Shown here in pieces: positions 24,522 through 32,261 of a DNA stretch of 41,327 bases; within the stretch, counting starts at the first letter, position 1, and each line of letters opens with the position of its first letter. The notes under the pieces are model-generated. The model did not search any database. It was not told the DNA's origin and saw only the letters and a program-made list of their open reading frames with translations. Origin of the DNA: Akkermansiaceae bacterium. GTDB lineage: Bacteria > Verrucomicrobiota > Verrucomicrobiia > Verrucomicrobiales > Akkermansiaceae. The translations under genes were made by a program, and so were the position numbers. The stretch is from contig JARWZU010000059.1 in the NCBI GenBank assembly GCA_029866215.1, positions 1 to 41,327 on the forward strand, written 5' to 3'.

Positions 24522-25610
24522 TTAGGCCTTGGCGAGCGCGGCGATGTCCCAGAGCGGTTGGTTGAGCTCCGCATTGATCTCGTTGAACTCGGCGACCTCG
24601 GCTGGGGTGAAGAGCAGTCCACCGGCTTCGTCAGAACGCTTGCGGGCACCGGCTTCGATTTGACCAGGCAGCATCGACGCTTCATTGCCATGGCCGAGGA
24701 TGTCGTCGAGCACGGCCTTCAGGTTTTGGATCTGGTTACGTCCTTGGGCGAAATTGCCACCGGATAGCGCGTCTGGATGGATGACTTGGAAGTAGAAAAC
24801 TGGGGTGTTTTTCTCGCCAGAAATGCTCATTTGGCGGCCGCGGATTGTTGGCAGCGAGCCGCCGATTAGGCCTCCGAAAATCTCATTGAGCAGTGACATG
24901 CCGTAGCCCTTGTGACCGCCAAATGGCAGAAGTGCTGCCACTTCGTTCGGGTCGTTGGTGGGTTGGCCATTGGCATCGACTGCGGCTCCCGGCGGCAGCA
25001 TTTTTCCTTCGCGCTTCAGTGCTTGGACGCGGCCCATCGCCACGGTCGAGGTCGCCCAGTCCATCACGATCGGGAAGCCGTTGGCCTCGGTGCTTGGGAT
25101 GCCCCATGAGTGCGGGTTGGTGCCGAGCGTTGGGAATTTCCCGCCGAATGGCACGACTTCAGCCAAGGCCGAGGTGCAGTTGGTGTACGCGTAGTAACCG
25201 CGTTCCGCAGCCTCCATCACGTAGCCGCCACCCCAGAGGTAGTGGAAAGCATTGTCCACCGCGATTTGGGCGATGCCATATTGGTCCGCAAGCTCGATGG
25301 CGCGATCGATGGCGCGGTAGGCGACCGATTGGCCGAGTTTCTTGTTCGCATTCCAGCGTTCCGAAGCAGGGAAGCGCGACGGCAGGACCTCGATTTCTGC
25401 GCCCGGAGTACAGCCACCAGCGGCGGAACCAAAGAGGTGGTCGAGGTGCAATGCCTTTAGCGCATGGTGAGTGCGAATCCCATGGCGGGCGGCCTCAGCA
25501 GCGAGTTTTGCGCCTTCCGCAGACTCGTCGGCGGTGTAGCCACGGGATTGGTAAGCGAGTGAAACGAGGGCATCGTGGTCTTTGCGCGGAATGACGAGGA
25601 ATTCGGACAT
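24522..25610 (-). CDS. Ldh-family (malate/lactate-type) dehydrogenase
   Basis: 362 residues, typical for the LDH2/malate dehydrogenase oxidoreductase family, which reduces or oxidises 2-oxo/2-hydroxy acids with NAD(P) and is unrelated to classical Rossmann LDH. Landmarks are AARHGIRTHHALKA near residue 45, AVDNAFHYLWGGGYVMEAA, FPTLGTNPHSWGIP, and PFGGHKGYGMSLLNEIFGG. The family also contains ureidoglycolate and 2,3-diketogulonate dehydrogenases, so the substrate is open; 2-keto acids from deoxysugar breakdown would be one fit, by inference only. The ATG at 25610 gives MSEFLVIPRKDHDALV. It lies between the AddB-like gene (74 bases or more) and the kinase gene (192 bases) on the same strand. 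Confidence 0.88.
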   Translation of the reverse strand: MSEFLVIPRKDHDALVSLAYQSRGYTADESAEGAKLAAEAARHGIRTHHALKALHLDHLFGSAAGGCTPGAEIEVLPSRFPASERWNANKKLGQSVAYRAIDRAIELADQYGIAQIAVDNAFHYLWGGGYVMEAAERGYYAYTNCTSALAEVVPFGGKFPTLGTNPHSWGIPSTEANGFPIVMDWATSTVAMGRVQALKREGKMLPPGAAVDANGQPTNDPNEVAALLPFGGHKGYGMSLLNEIFGGLIGGSLPTIRGRQMSISGEKNTPVFYFQVIHPDALSGGNFAQGRNQIQNLKAVLDDILGHGNEASMLPGQIEAGARKRSDEAGGLLFTPAEVAEFNEINAELNQPLWDIAALAKA

Positions 25611-25802
25611 GGTTGAGTAATGGGTCTAAATGAGCAGCGAAGTTGACAAAATTTGCCCACATGTCGAGTCGGATGAAATGTGGATCCTAGAAGATGGGTC
25701 AGAGGCGGGTTCTGTCCTATGCTTTGATTTCAGGCACTCACCGGTGTGGTGGCCATCGCGAAGCACGAGTTGGAAATTTAGGCCTGTGCTTGTGGACGGC
25801 TT

Positions 25803-26927
25803 CTAAATCGTATCGGCGTAGCCCCTGACGATTTTTTCCATTTCAGGAAGGTTCCTTTCGATCGCTCGGACAAGGGCGAACTGGTTGCGACAACGGTCGA
25901 GGTTGTGGCTGGGGTGTTTGATTTTGAAATAGGTATCTCCTTGGAGGTAATCGGTGAGAAATCGGATACCGCATTCGAGGGTGAGCAGCTTGCCTGAGAA
26001 CGCAAGATTCGCGATTTCCGTGGCATTCAAGAATGAGTTGGTGGCTCCGAGGTAGCCGCGTGCAAATGCGTCAAAGCGGTCGAGGCGAACGTCGTGGGTG
26101 CTGATTTCCGTGTCGTCCTCGAGCGCGGTCGGCGTACCGCTCCGGACCATGTCGCCGAAGTCATAGAGCGATGAACCGGGCATGGTGGTATCAAGATCCA
26201 CCACGCAGACCCCTTCAGCAGTCACGTCGTCTAACAGTACGTTATTGAGCTTCGTGTCGTTGTGGGTGACACGTTCAGGGATGTCGCCCGAGGCGATGAG
26301 GTCCGTGATGCGAGCGCAGTCACTTGAACGAGATAGGGCGAAATCGATGAGGTCTTTCACTTGGGCCGCCCGGTTTGAAGTGTCGGTCTCGATGGCCACG
26401 CGCAAGGCGTCGAGGCGTTTCGGTGTGTGATGGAAGTCAGGGATGGTTTCATGGAGTCGCTCGCCGCCGATATCGGCTACGAGTTTCTGAAAATTCCCAA
26501 AGGCCTTGGCCACTTGAAATGCCTGTTCATTGGTTTCGATGAGATCGTAGCTGCGTGCGCGTTCGATGAGTGGGTAGGTTCTCCAAGCGTTTCCTTGGGT
26601 ATCGAATGCGAATGCTTTGCCATCCAGTGCGGGGATGCAGGTGAGCGTGCGGCGGTAGGCCTCGGGGTGCTCATCGGCAAGCAGGCGGCCCAGTGAGTGG
26701 TGGGTCACGCGCGAGATGTTTTCCATCAACGCGTGAGGGTCCTTGAAGACGTGCGTGTTGATACGCTGGAGGACGTAGCGGATGCGTTGTCCCGCTTGGT
26801 CGAAGCTGACGCAGTAGGTGTCGTTGATGTGGCCTGAGCCATACGGGAAGCCGTGCACGAAGTCGGCACGCATGTCGAAGAGGGCGGAAATCTTGCGGAG
26901 ATTTGGCGGCTTGGGCTTGGAAGTCAT
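25803..26927 (-). CDS. Aminoglycoside-phosphotransferase-fold kinase, NahK-like
   Basis: 374 residues from the ATG at 26927; upstream in-frame ATGs at 26948 and 26996 are possible but add no conserved sequence. The N-lobe has GFPYGSGHINDTY, a glycine-rich nucleotide loop, and YVLQRIN with the lysine-position strand. The catalytic loop THNDTKLNNVLL contains D224 and N229, and VVDLDTTMPG holds the metal-binding D244/D246. This pattern is that of N-acetylhexosamine 1-kinase and related sugar kinases more than of antibiotic kinases. It could phosphorylate an amino sugar at C1 in salvage of glycan breakdown products. No lacto-N-biose phosphorylase or epimerase is present nearby, so the substrate remains inferred. 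Confidence 0.8.
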   Translation of the reverse strand: MTSKPKPPNLRKISALFDMRADFVHGFPYGSGHINDTYCVSFDQAGQRIRYVLQRINTHVFKDPHALMENISRVTHHSLGRLLADEHPEAYRRTLTCIPALDGKAFAFDTQGNAWRTYPLIERARSYDLIETNEQAFQVAKAFGNFQKLVADIGGERLHETIPDFHHTPKRLDALRVAIETDTSNRAAQVKDLIDFALSRSSDCARITDLIASGDIPERVTHNDTKLNNVLLDDVTAEGVCVVDLDTTMPGSSLYDFGDMVRSGTPTALEDDTEISTHDVRLDRFDAFARGYLGATNSFLNATEIANLAFSGKLLTLECGIRFLTDYLQGDTYFKIKHPSHNLDRCRNQFALVRAIERNLPEMEKIVRGYADTI

Positions 26928-27415
26928 CGGATCATGTCGGCGCGTCATAAGGGAACGGCTTGCGGCGCATGATCTGAAGATCACTTTCGAGGTCAATGCT
27001 CATCTTGCAGATGGTCGGCAATCGACTGAATAGAAAAGGTTAGGGAGTCAGGCAGTTTCCCGGGATTTCACTTCGTAGTGGCGGGAGGTTGAGCCATGGC
27101 GGTGGTCGGGGCCATCGTCCTCTGGTAGAAGTTTACGGACGCACTCAACCTTCAAGGCTTGAGGGGTGACGTTCACGTACAAGGGTGCGGGTTCCTGCGC
27201 CCGCTCACTTCGTCGAATGCATTGAAAGAAGCGCATGCCCTGCTCCGCAAGCAGGTTCCCGCGATGGCGCGGGATCGTCTCATGGCTCCGGGCATCGAGC
27301 GCGGGGCAAATTTGGAGCGAAATGGATCGGTGGCTCAGGCACTTTAAAAACGGTATCTAGCAGCGCTCTGGGATCTTTGATAATGGAGCTATCCTAGCAG
27401 AACAGCTCGCAAGTT
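26928..27415. other. Gene-poor stretch between kinase and response regulator
   Basis: 488 bases. The only candidate is a 62-codon minus-strand frame (27048-27236) encoding a charged peptide with APLYVNVTPQALKVECV and EDDGPDHRHGSTSRHYEVK. Its frame stays open well upstream of its first ATG, with no recognisable homology, so it may be the tail of a lost gene. A perfect hairpin CCCGCG-ATGG-CGCGGG lies at 27258-27273. No RNA gene was recognised. Confidence 0.4.
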
Positions 27416-27901
27416 TCAGAAGGACTTGGGGCGTTTATTCAGTACCAGCCAGTAAAGCCCCATGTCGCTGATCGCTTCTGAGAAATTATCAAACTCCACG
27501 GGTTTCACGATGTAGCTGTTGGCACCCATTTTGTAAGACTCGATCAGGTCGCTTTCTTCTTGGGATGAGCTCAACATCACCACTGGAACGATTTTGGTTT
27601 TTTCGTTGGCCTTGAGTTGACGTAGCACTTCGAGTCCGCTGACTTTGGGTAACTTGAGATCGAGTAGAACGACCTTGGGGAGATGTAGGGGGTCGCGGCC
27701 GGAATACTCATCTTTCGCAAAAAGGAAATCGAGGGCCTGCTGGCCATCGCTCACATGAATGAGGTTGTTGGCAAGATTGCGCTTTTTTAGAGCTCGGATA
27801 GTAAGGGTTGCGTCGTTTTCGTTATCTTCGACGAGGAGGATTTCGACCGAATCCAATTCGTTGTTTTGCTTCTGCTGGGGTTCTAGCAAAGTAGAGTTCA
27901 T
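27416..27901 (-). CDS. Stand-alone response regulator (REC domain only)
   Basis: 161 residues: one receiver domain and no output domain. The acidic pocket is E25-D26 in LLVEDNENDA, the phospho-acceptor is D81 in VLLDLKLPKVSG, the switch Ser/Thr lies in MLSSSQEESD (111-113), and the conserved lysine is K133 in YIVKPVEF. The LNxxRPKSF-like end and the insert after DEYSGRDP resemble Rcp1-type regulators, which work with phytochrome-like or hybrid histidine kinases. No kinase gene is in the window, so its partner is elsewhere. It would relay phosphate or act by protein binding. The start ATG at 27901 lies in an A/T-rich region with its own upstream space, suggesting a separate promoter. Confidence 0.9.
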   Translation of the reverse strand: MNSTLLEPQQKQNNELDSVEILLVEDNENDATLTIRALKKRNLANNLIHVSDGQQALDFLFAKDEYSGRDPLHLPKVVLLDLKLPKVSGLEVLRQLKANEKTKIVPVVMLSSSQEESDLIESYKMGANSYIVKPVEFDNFSEAISDMGLYWLVLNKRPKSF

Positions 27902-28023
27902 GGTAAGAGGGATTATGCACGAATACCGCTACGGCAGGGATGCACTTGGATGTTAGGCGGATTGTGATTTTGCCACCAACTTGGATGAAAGGCAAATTAA
28001 ATTGGGTTCATCTCAGTTTTTTT

Positions 28024-28047
28024 TGATTCGCTTTTTTGAGCGAATCA
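28024..28047. repeat. 9-bp stem hairpin between glycosidase and regulator
   Basis: TGATTCGCT and AGCGAATCA are perfect reverse complements around a TTTTTG loop. It lies 87 bases past the glycosidase-like stop (minus strand) and upstream of the response regulator. The T run is before the hairpin on the plus strand, so on the minus strand it is followed by A residues. This is not a standard intrinsic terminator in either direction, though it could still stop or stabilise the glycosidase mRNA. Confidence 0.45.
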
Positions 28048-28133
28048 CTCGGCTGCCCCTTCATCCGATGGTTCGGAGACCCTTACCACGCGCTATCAGC
28101 AAAAGCCTTGAAACAGCGCCTTGAGGGCGTGCA

Positions 28134-30641
28134 TCAACGCAATTCAATGTCTGCCGTTTCGCCAGGCATTAGAACCAGTTCCTTGGTGACGCTTCCATTT
28201 TGAATCACCGTAAGATGGTGCGTCTGGCTGCGTCGCTCTACCACCACGTCGAAGTTGCGATCGAATGCTCGGATTGCGCGCAGTGCCATGCGTGGCCAGC
28301 CATCCGGCAGGCGAGGGGTGCAATTGAAGCGATTCAATCCGGTGGGTTGCAGGCCAAATAATCCTTCTGTGTAGATTCGGCAGTAGAGGCCACTTTCGGA
28401 CGAGAGGTGGCGTTGGTCGCCCTCGGGCCAAGCCTCGACGGGGTAGGGGACGTGGTCGCCTAGGAGTCTGCGGTTGGTGTAGTTGGTGAGGTAGCGCAGT
28501 CCTGTTGCCGTTTCTCCCGCCTGGAGGACACCGCGGAGACCATAGAGGGTCGAGCGGTCCCAGAAGGCAAGGTCTCCGGCTTGGGAAGCCAGTCCATCGG
28601 ACGTCCAGAGGCGTGGCGAGAATAAGGCGGCGATGGTGCCTTCGCGGCGTTCAGTTAGGCCCATGCAAAGAGGTAGACAAATCCAGGAACGCAGCACGTC
28701 GTTGCCCTCGTGATACCGGTAGGTTTTGAAACCTTCGACGTTGGCACCGAAGTAGTTTTCAATCGCCTTCGCCATGGCGTCGGCTTGTTGATCGTAGGTT
28801 TTTGCTTCAGCCTCGAAACCTAACGAACGTCCGAGGATTGCTGCGGAGCGCAATCCTCCGTAATACAACGAGGAGGTGGATAGATTCGCTTTTCCCGTGG
28901 GTAGGCGGCCTTCGAGTTCATCGCTATCAGATGCAATGACGCCTGCGGGAGTCGTCTGGCGGCGGGAGTACTCGTGGCACCATGCGATGGCTGGCCAAAG
29001 TTCATGAGCGATGGCTTTATCGCCGCGTGCGAGGCAGAAGCGTGCACAGCCATAGGCATACATCGCTGCATCGCCACGGTCTCCGTCTGCACCGCCAAGT
29101 CCGATCCCTTCGGAGTAGAGTGAAGAGGGGATCAGCTTGTAATCCGGCTTCATGTGCTTTTGGAAAAGACGATAAGTGTCGAGTGAAGCTTGATTTCCGT
29201 TTGGGTCACCGAGAAAGGGGAAAAAAGGGCCAGAGTATTCTGCGTTATCGTTGCACCATGCCGCTGCGTAGTATGCCAGTCCGCCTGGCGCGAGCATCAT
29301 GCCATTGCGGGTGGCATTGATCGCCTCCGCGACTCGGAGCTTGCAGAAGGCGAAGGCGCGGTCGAGCTCAGGCTCAGGGGTTTCCAGTCGGAGATTCTGT
29401 TGGATTCCGGCAACGTAGGCGCGGCGCGCGCGTTCCTCGGCCTCGATGTCGATTTTTCGAGGTGCTGCATTGGACAAGCGGCCGCTGAACTCAACAGCAA
29501 ACGTGAGCTCTGCGCCCGGTGCGATGATCGACGACGTGGGCGCGGTGCAAGTGACGTCGGTGAGGTTGAGTCCATAGGGGCCTTCGATTTCATGATGCAC
29601 CTTGAGAGGGGCAACGTTCACGGTGACTGGGGCTTTCCCAGTGTTGCGCAGCGTCCATCGATCGATGGTGGTGGATAAGGTCGTGGATGGAAAGGTGCAG
29701 CGGGTGATCGCGAGGTTGTTGCTGGCCTTGCCCTCGATGGTGAGCGTACCATCGAGTAGCACGCGGCTCACGGTGATGGGACCAAGGGCTTGGCCATCAA
29801 CGGTGATTTTGGGCTCAGTTTCCTCGGCGTTGTAGTGGCGGATTACCCCATCGAACATGCCATTTTTTCCCTTGCGGTGTCCGGGCCAGACGACACTGCG
29901 TCTCATCGAGAGGGCGTGATTTGAGTCGACCCTGTAACGCACGACTTGCCCCACATGCAGGCCACCTTGTTCGATGAAATCCGCATGAGGGAGTCGTGGA
30001 TCATTCGGGACATTCCACTCGGTGGTGATACCATTGCCAAGAACCCAACGCGGCGGAGTGGGAGGGGCTGCGATGGTCTTTGGCTTGGTGCCCTCGAAGG
30101 TGAAAACCGCATCGGCCCATGCGGCCTCGTCTTGGTCCGAGCCATCGAAGCCGTCGTTGACCCGCAGAGTGATCTGCTTCACACCTGTGAGGTTGAGGTC
30201 AACGGGATGCGCATTCATGCCACCGCGCATGATCGGGCTGCACCAGAGGACCTTGCCGTCACCTTCGATGACAAATTCGGCACTTGCGGATTTTGGCACT
30301 AACCTTTCATTTCCGGTGATGCCGACCTGGGCGGTGAAGCGAGAGCACCCACCTGCTAGATCGAGATGTAGGACGCTTGGGGAATGGGTCCCGAAGCCAT
30401 GGGCGAAGTGTCGTCCAGCGATGCGGATCGGATGGTCGCTTGCCGAGCGATCGATCCCGGGTTTGCCTTCGTTTTGTTGGACGTTAGTGAGGTCGAGGGA
30501 GGATAGCTGGATCTCCGTGGCGGTGGCTAGCGTGGCGAACCATGGGAAAACTCCAAGTAGTGCGATGACCATCGGCGCGACTCTTGCAGATTTGGGGGAC
30601 GACCCATTAAATGAGAATGTGCTATGGATGGGACGAACCAT
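28134..30641 (-). CDS. Secreted NPCBM-domain glycosidase-like protein
   Basis: 835 residues. A long charged N-region precedes the hydrophobic signal core (VIALLGVFPWFATLATA, about 25-41); a start at 30572 is also possible. Residues of about 42-185 form an NPCBM carbohydrate-binding domain (HFAHGFGTHSPSVLHLDL, VGITGNE, LRVNDGFDGSDQDEAAWADA). A beta-sandwich region follows, then from about 410 a helical barrel of six-hairpin glycosidase type, with LAYYAAAWCNDNAEYSGPF, GDRGDAAMYAYGCARF, DSDELEG and YPVEAWPEGDQRHLSSES. Acidic residues in these blocks are the likely catalytic ones. The closest fold relatives are glycogen-debranching/GH63-GH95-like enzymes. It is alone, apart from the sulfatase locus, but could share its substrate range. 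The family assignment is by fold only. Confidence 0.72.
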   Translation of the reverse strand: MVRPIHSTFSFNGSSPKSARVAPMVIALLGVFPWFATLATATEIQLSSLDLTNVQQNEGKPGIDRSASDHPIRIAGRHFAHGFGTHSPSVLHLDLAGGCSRFTAQVGITGNERLVPKSASAEFVIEGDGKVLWCSPIMRGGMNAHPVDLNLTGVKQITLRVNDGFDGSDQDEAAWADAVFTFEGTKPKTIAAPPTPPRWVLGNGITTEWNVPNDPRLPHADFIEQGGLHVGQVVRYRVDSNHALSMRRSVVWPGHRKGKNGMFDGVIRHYNAEETEPKITVDGQALGPITVSRVLLDGTLTIEGKASNNLAITRCTFPSTTLSTTIDRWTLRNTGKAPVTVNVAPLKVHHEIEGPYGLNLTDVTCTAPTSSIIAPGAELTFAVEFSGRLSNAAPRKIDIEAEERARRAYVAGIQQNLRLETPEPELDRAFAFCKLRVAEAINATRNGMMLAPGGLAYYAAAWCNDNAEYSGPFFPFLGDPNGNQASLDTYRLFQKHMKPDYKLIPSSLYSEGIGLGGADGDRGDAAMYAYGCARFCLARGDKAIAHELWPAIAWCHEYSRRQTTPAGVIASDSDELEGRLPTGKANLSTSSLYYGGLRSAAILGRSLGFEAEAKTYDQQADAMAKAIENYFGANVEGFKTYRYHEGNDVLRSWICLPLCMGLTERREGTIAALFSPRLWTSDGLASQAGDLAFWDRSTLYGLRGVLQAGETATGLRYLTNYTNRRLLGDHVPYPVEAWPEGDQRHLSSESGLYCRIYTEGLFGLQPTGLNRFNCTPRLPDGWPRMALRAIRAFDRNFDVVVERRSQTHHLTVIQNGSVTKELVLMPGETADIELR

Positions 30642-30997
30642 GGGTTTTGTGATTTAAGATGTCAGAAGCTGGTAAGGATGGAATGGATCTCCAATGGAGT
30701 GGGGTTAGTTACGGGCGATTGGGCTTTCACCATACAAAAATCTGCATGCTGGGCTATGAATGCGGATTTCACGACTTGAGAATCCATAAGAAAAAATTCT
30801 GCTTGCGGGTGGACACTGGGTTTGTAACCTAATCGTCAAGCAGCCGTACTGGTACCCCCCGCTTAACGCTCAATCTTACGAATCGAGATTTCCGGAGAAG
30901 TACCCCCCAAGCTGCATTTGCACCATTTCAGGCGCTTGCGTCGTACTTTGGGTAAATCCGGAACTCCCCTAATCAGAACGTTTAGAAAAAGAAACAA
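30642..30997. other. Intergenic region with inverted and direct repeats
   Basis: 356 bases between divergent genes, with no convincing ORF. An imperfect inverted repeat (AAATCTGCAT at 30738-30747 and ATGCGGATTT at 30760-30769, one mismatch) lies about 100 bases upstream of the glycosidase-like start and could be an operator. GTACCCCCC occurs twice, at 30852-30860 and 30900-30908. Confidence 0.45.
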
Positions 30998-31672
30998 ATG
31001 ACAAAATCGCGCCCTCCTCACTTCGAGGTCATCATTGCCAACTTTCAATTTTGGGATACCCTTGATAGGGTTTTAAATCTTGTACAAGTTTACGATGTTT
31101 CCATTCCCAAGGGAAAGCGAGGAAGGAAGCCAGCTGGATCTGCCGATGTCCTGCGCGCAGCGGTTGTTCTGCTGCATTCGGGTCTCGAGGAGTTCTTGAG
31201 AGCGTTAATCAAGGCTGGCTGGCCACACAGCACAGAGAACATCTTGAATCAGGCTTCCTTGGCGGTGGATGATCGAGGGGGGCAACCGGCAAAGCTCTCT
31301 CTCGGTAAATCACGCAAGCACCGAGGGCGGTCAGTTGATGAATTGATCACTGAGTCTGTAAATCAGTATTTGGAGGCGTCGGATTTTAACCATTTGAGGG
31401 AGATTAAGGTGAAACTCACTTTACTGGGGGTCGACCTCAGTTGCGGTGATTCCTACTACGCAGCCATTGCGCAGCTCACTGAAAGACGACACCAGATTGT
31501 CCACAGGGGAGATGTGAATGAGCAACAAGGTAGCGGACATCATCCGACGAGGTCCATCTCAGCCAGTACCGTTCGAACATGGGCCGATGCCGTATGTGGC
31601 TTTGTAAGTGCGGTTGGGAAGAACTATACAAAAACAAGGATGGGTGCCGAAACCCAAAGGGTTGGGAGATAG
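30998..31672 (+). CDS. HEPN-motif protein, possible RNase
   Basis: 224 residues, soluble and without a signal peptide. The C-terminal half carries TERRHQIVHRGD: R164 and H169 form the R-x4-H signature of HEPN domains, followed by the R-G-D seen in the RiboL-PSP/MAE_28990-type HEPN group. An earlier helix has LLHSGLEEFLRALIKAGWP (about 58-75), matching the first long helix of these four-helix folds. HEPN proteins are commonly metal-independent RNases in toxin-antitoxin, CRISPR-associated and abortive phage-defence settings. No antitoxin-like MNT or other partner is next to it, so a defence role is inference. The flanks are gene-poor and the neighbouring regions hold decayed genes, consistent with an acquired island. 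Confidence 0.6.
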   Translation: MTKSRPPHFEVIIANFQFWDTLDRVLNLVQVYDVSIPKGKRGRKPAGSADVLRAAVVLLHSGLEEFLRALIKAGWPHSTENILNQASLAVDDRGGQPAKLSLGKSRKHRGRSVDELITESVNQYLEASDFNHLREIKVKLTLLGVDLSCGDSYYAAIAQLTERRHQIVHRGDVNEQQGSGHHPTRSISASTVRTWADAVCGFVSAVGKNYTKTRMGAETQRVGR

Positions 31673-32081
31673 CGATGAGCCTGTCGGTCGTCGGACAGGG
31701 GCCTAGGGTGCTGCTTCGCAAGGCAGTGCACCAGCTCGCTGCAGGGTGCTTGGTCACCTACCGTTCACCGCGCGGCGTCATTTTGAGCGAGGAATCAATG
31801 CAGTGACTCGTCCCCGCCGTCCTCGTCGAAATTTCCGATGGCTGAAGGTGCTCTAACACGGTCAGAGTGTTGAGATTGATGGGGTGGGGGGATTCATCGA
31901 CTAGACGCTCCCAGCACACATCGGAGTAACCTGATTTTAGTGAGATCGTGGCCCTCTGCTGGCCTTTGGGAAAAAATTGCATCGAACCCACTTTTGTAGT
32001 GGCGGTTGCACATCGATTGTGTATACCTTGCACATGCATCCAATACCCCCACTTCAATTACCCAGTATCAGCCCCTAAAAG
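31673..32081. other. Gene-poor stretch before the truncated prepilin
   Basis: 409 bases. An imperfect hairpin (CCTGTC at 31680-31685 with GACAGG at 31694-31699) directly follows the HEPN gene but has no T run. TTGCACAT occurs twice, at 32006-32013 and 32028-32035, exactly 22 bases apart and about 50 bases upstream of the prepilin start. A 99-codon minus-strand frame (31758-32057) has no recognisable features and probably is not a gene. Confidence 0.45.
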
Positions 32082-32237
32082 ATGATCCACCACACACACG
32101 CACAGCCGACGGCTCGTTTCATTCGCCCGAGGTTGCGACCGCAGGGTTTCACGCTGATTGAAATTCTCGTCGTCATCGCCATCATTTCGGTGCCAAACAT
32201 GGACAGCACGTTGAATAAATCAAATGACGTCGCTTGA
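32082..32237 (+). pseudogene. Truncated prepilin-type N-terminus
   Basis: An ATG frame of 51 codons, too short to stand out among longer frames. It encodes a basic leader and then the type IV prepilin signature GFTLIEILVVIAIIS: the cleavage glycine is G22, the mature start F23, and the fifth mature residue E27. The hydrophobic helix stops after about 14 residues at VPNMDSTLNKS and the frame ends with TGA. Intact pseudopilins continue for 100 residues or more, so this is a remnant or a very small pilin-like protein. It ends 24 bases before the large cassette A-like gene. Prepilin-motif proteins (cassette B, C, D) normally accompany that gene, so this is probably a deleted cassette member. Confidence 0.7.
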
Positions 32238-32261
32238 TAGCTTTGAATGAAATATTGAATC

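Noticed and set aside
25630-25806. 58-codon plus-strand frame between the kinase and dehydrogenase genes (MSSEVDKICPHV start)
   Set aside because: No recognised family, no ribosome site, antisense to the flanking genes and overlapping the kinase stop. Could be real but is not supported.
31758-32057. 99-codon minus-strand frame in the stretch after the HEPN gene
   Set aside because: No motif, no good start signal, and average composition. Nothing indicates that it is a gene.
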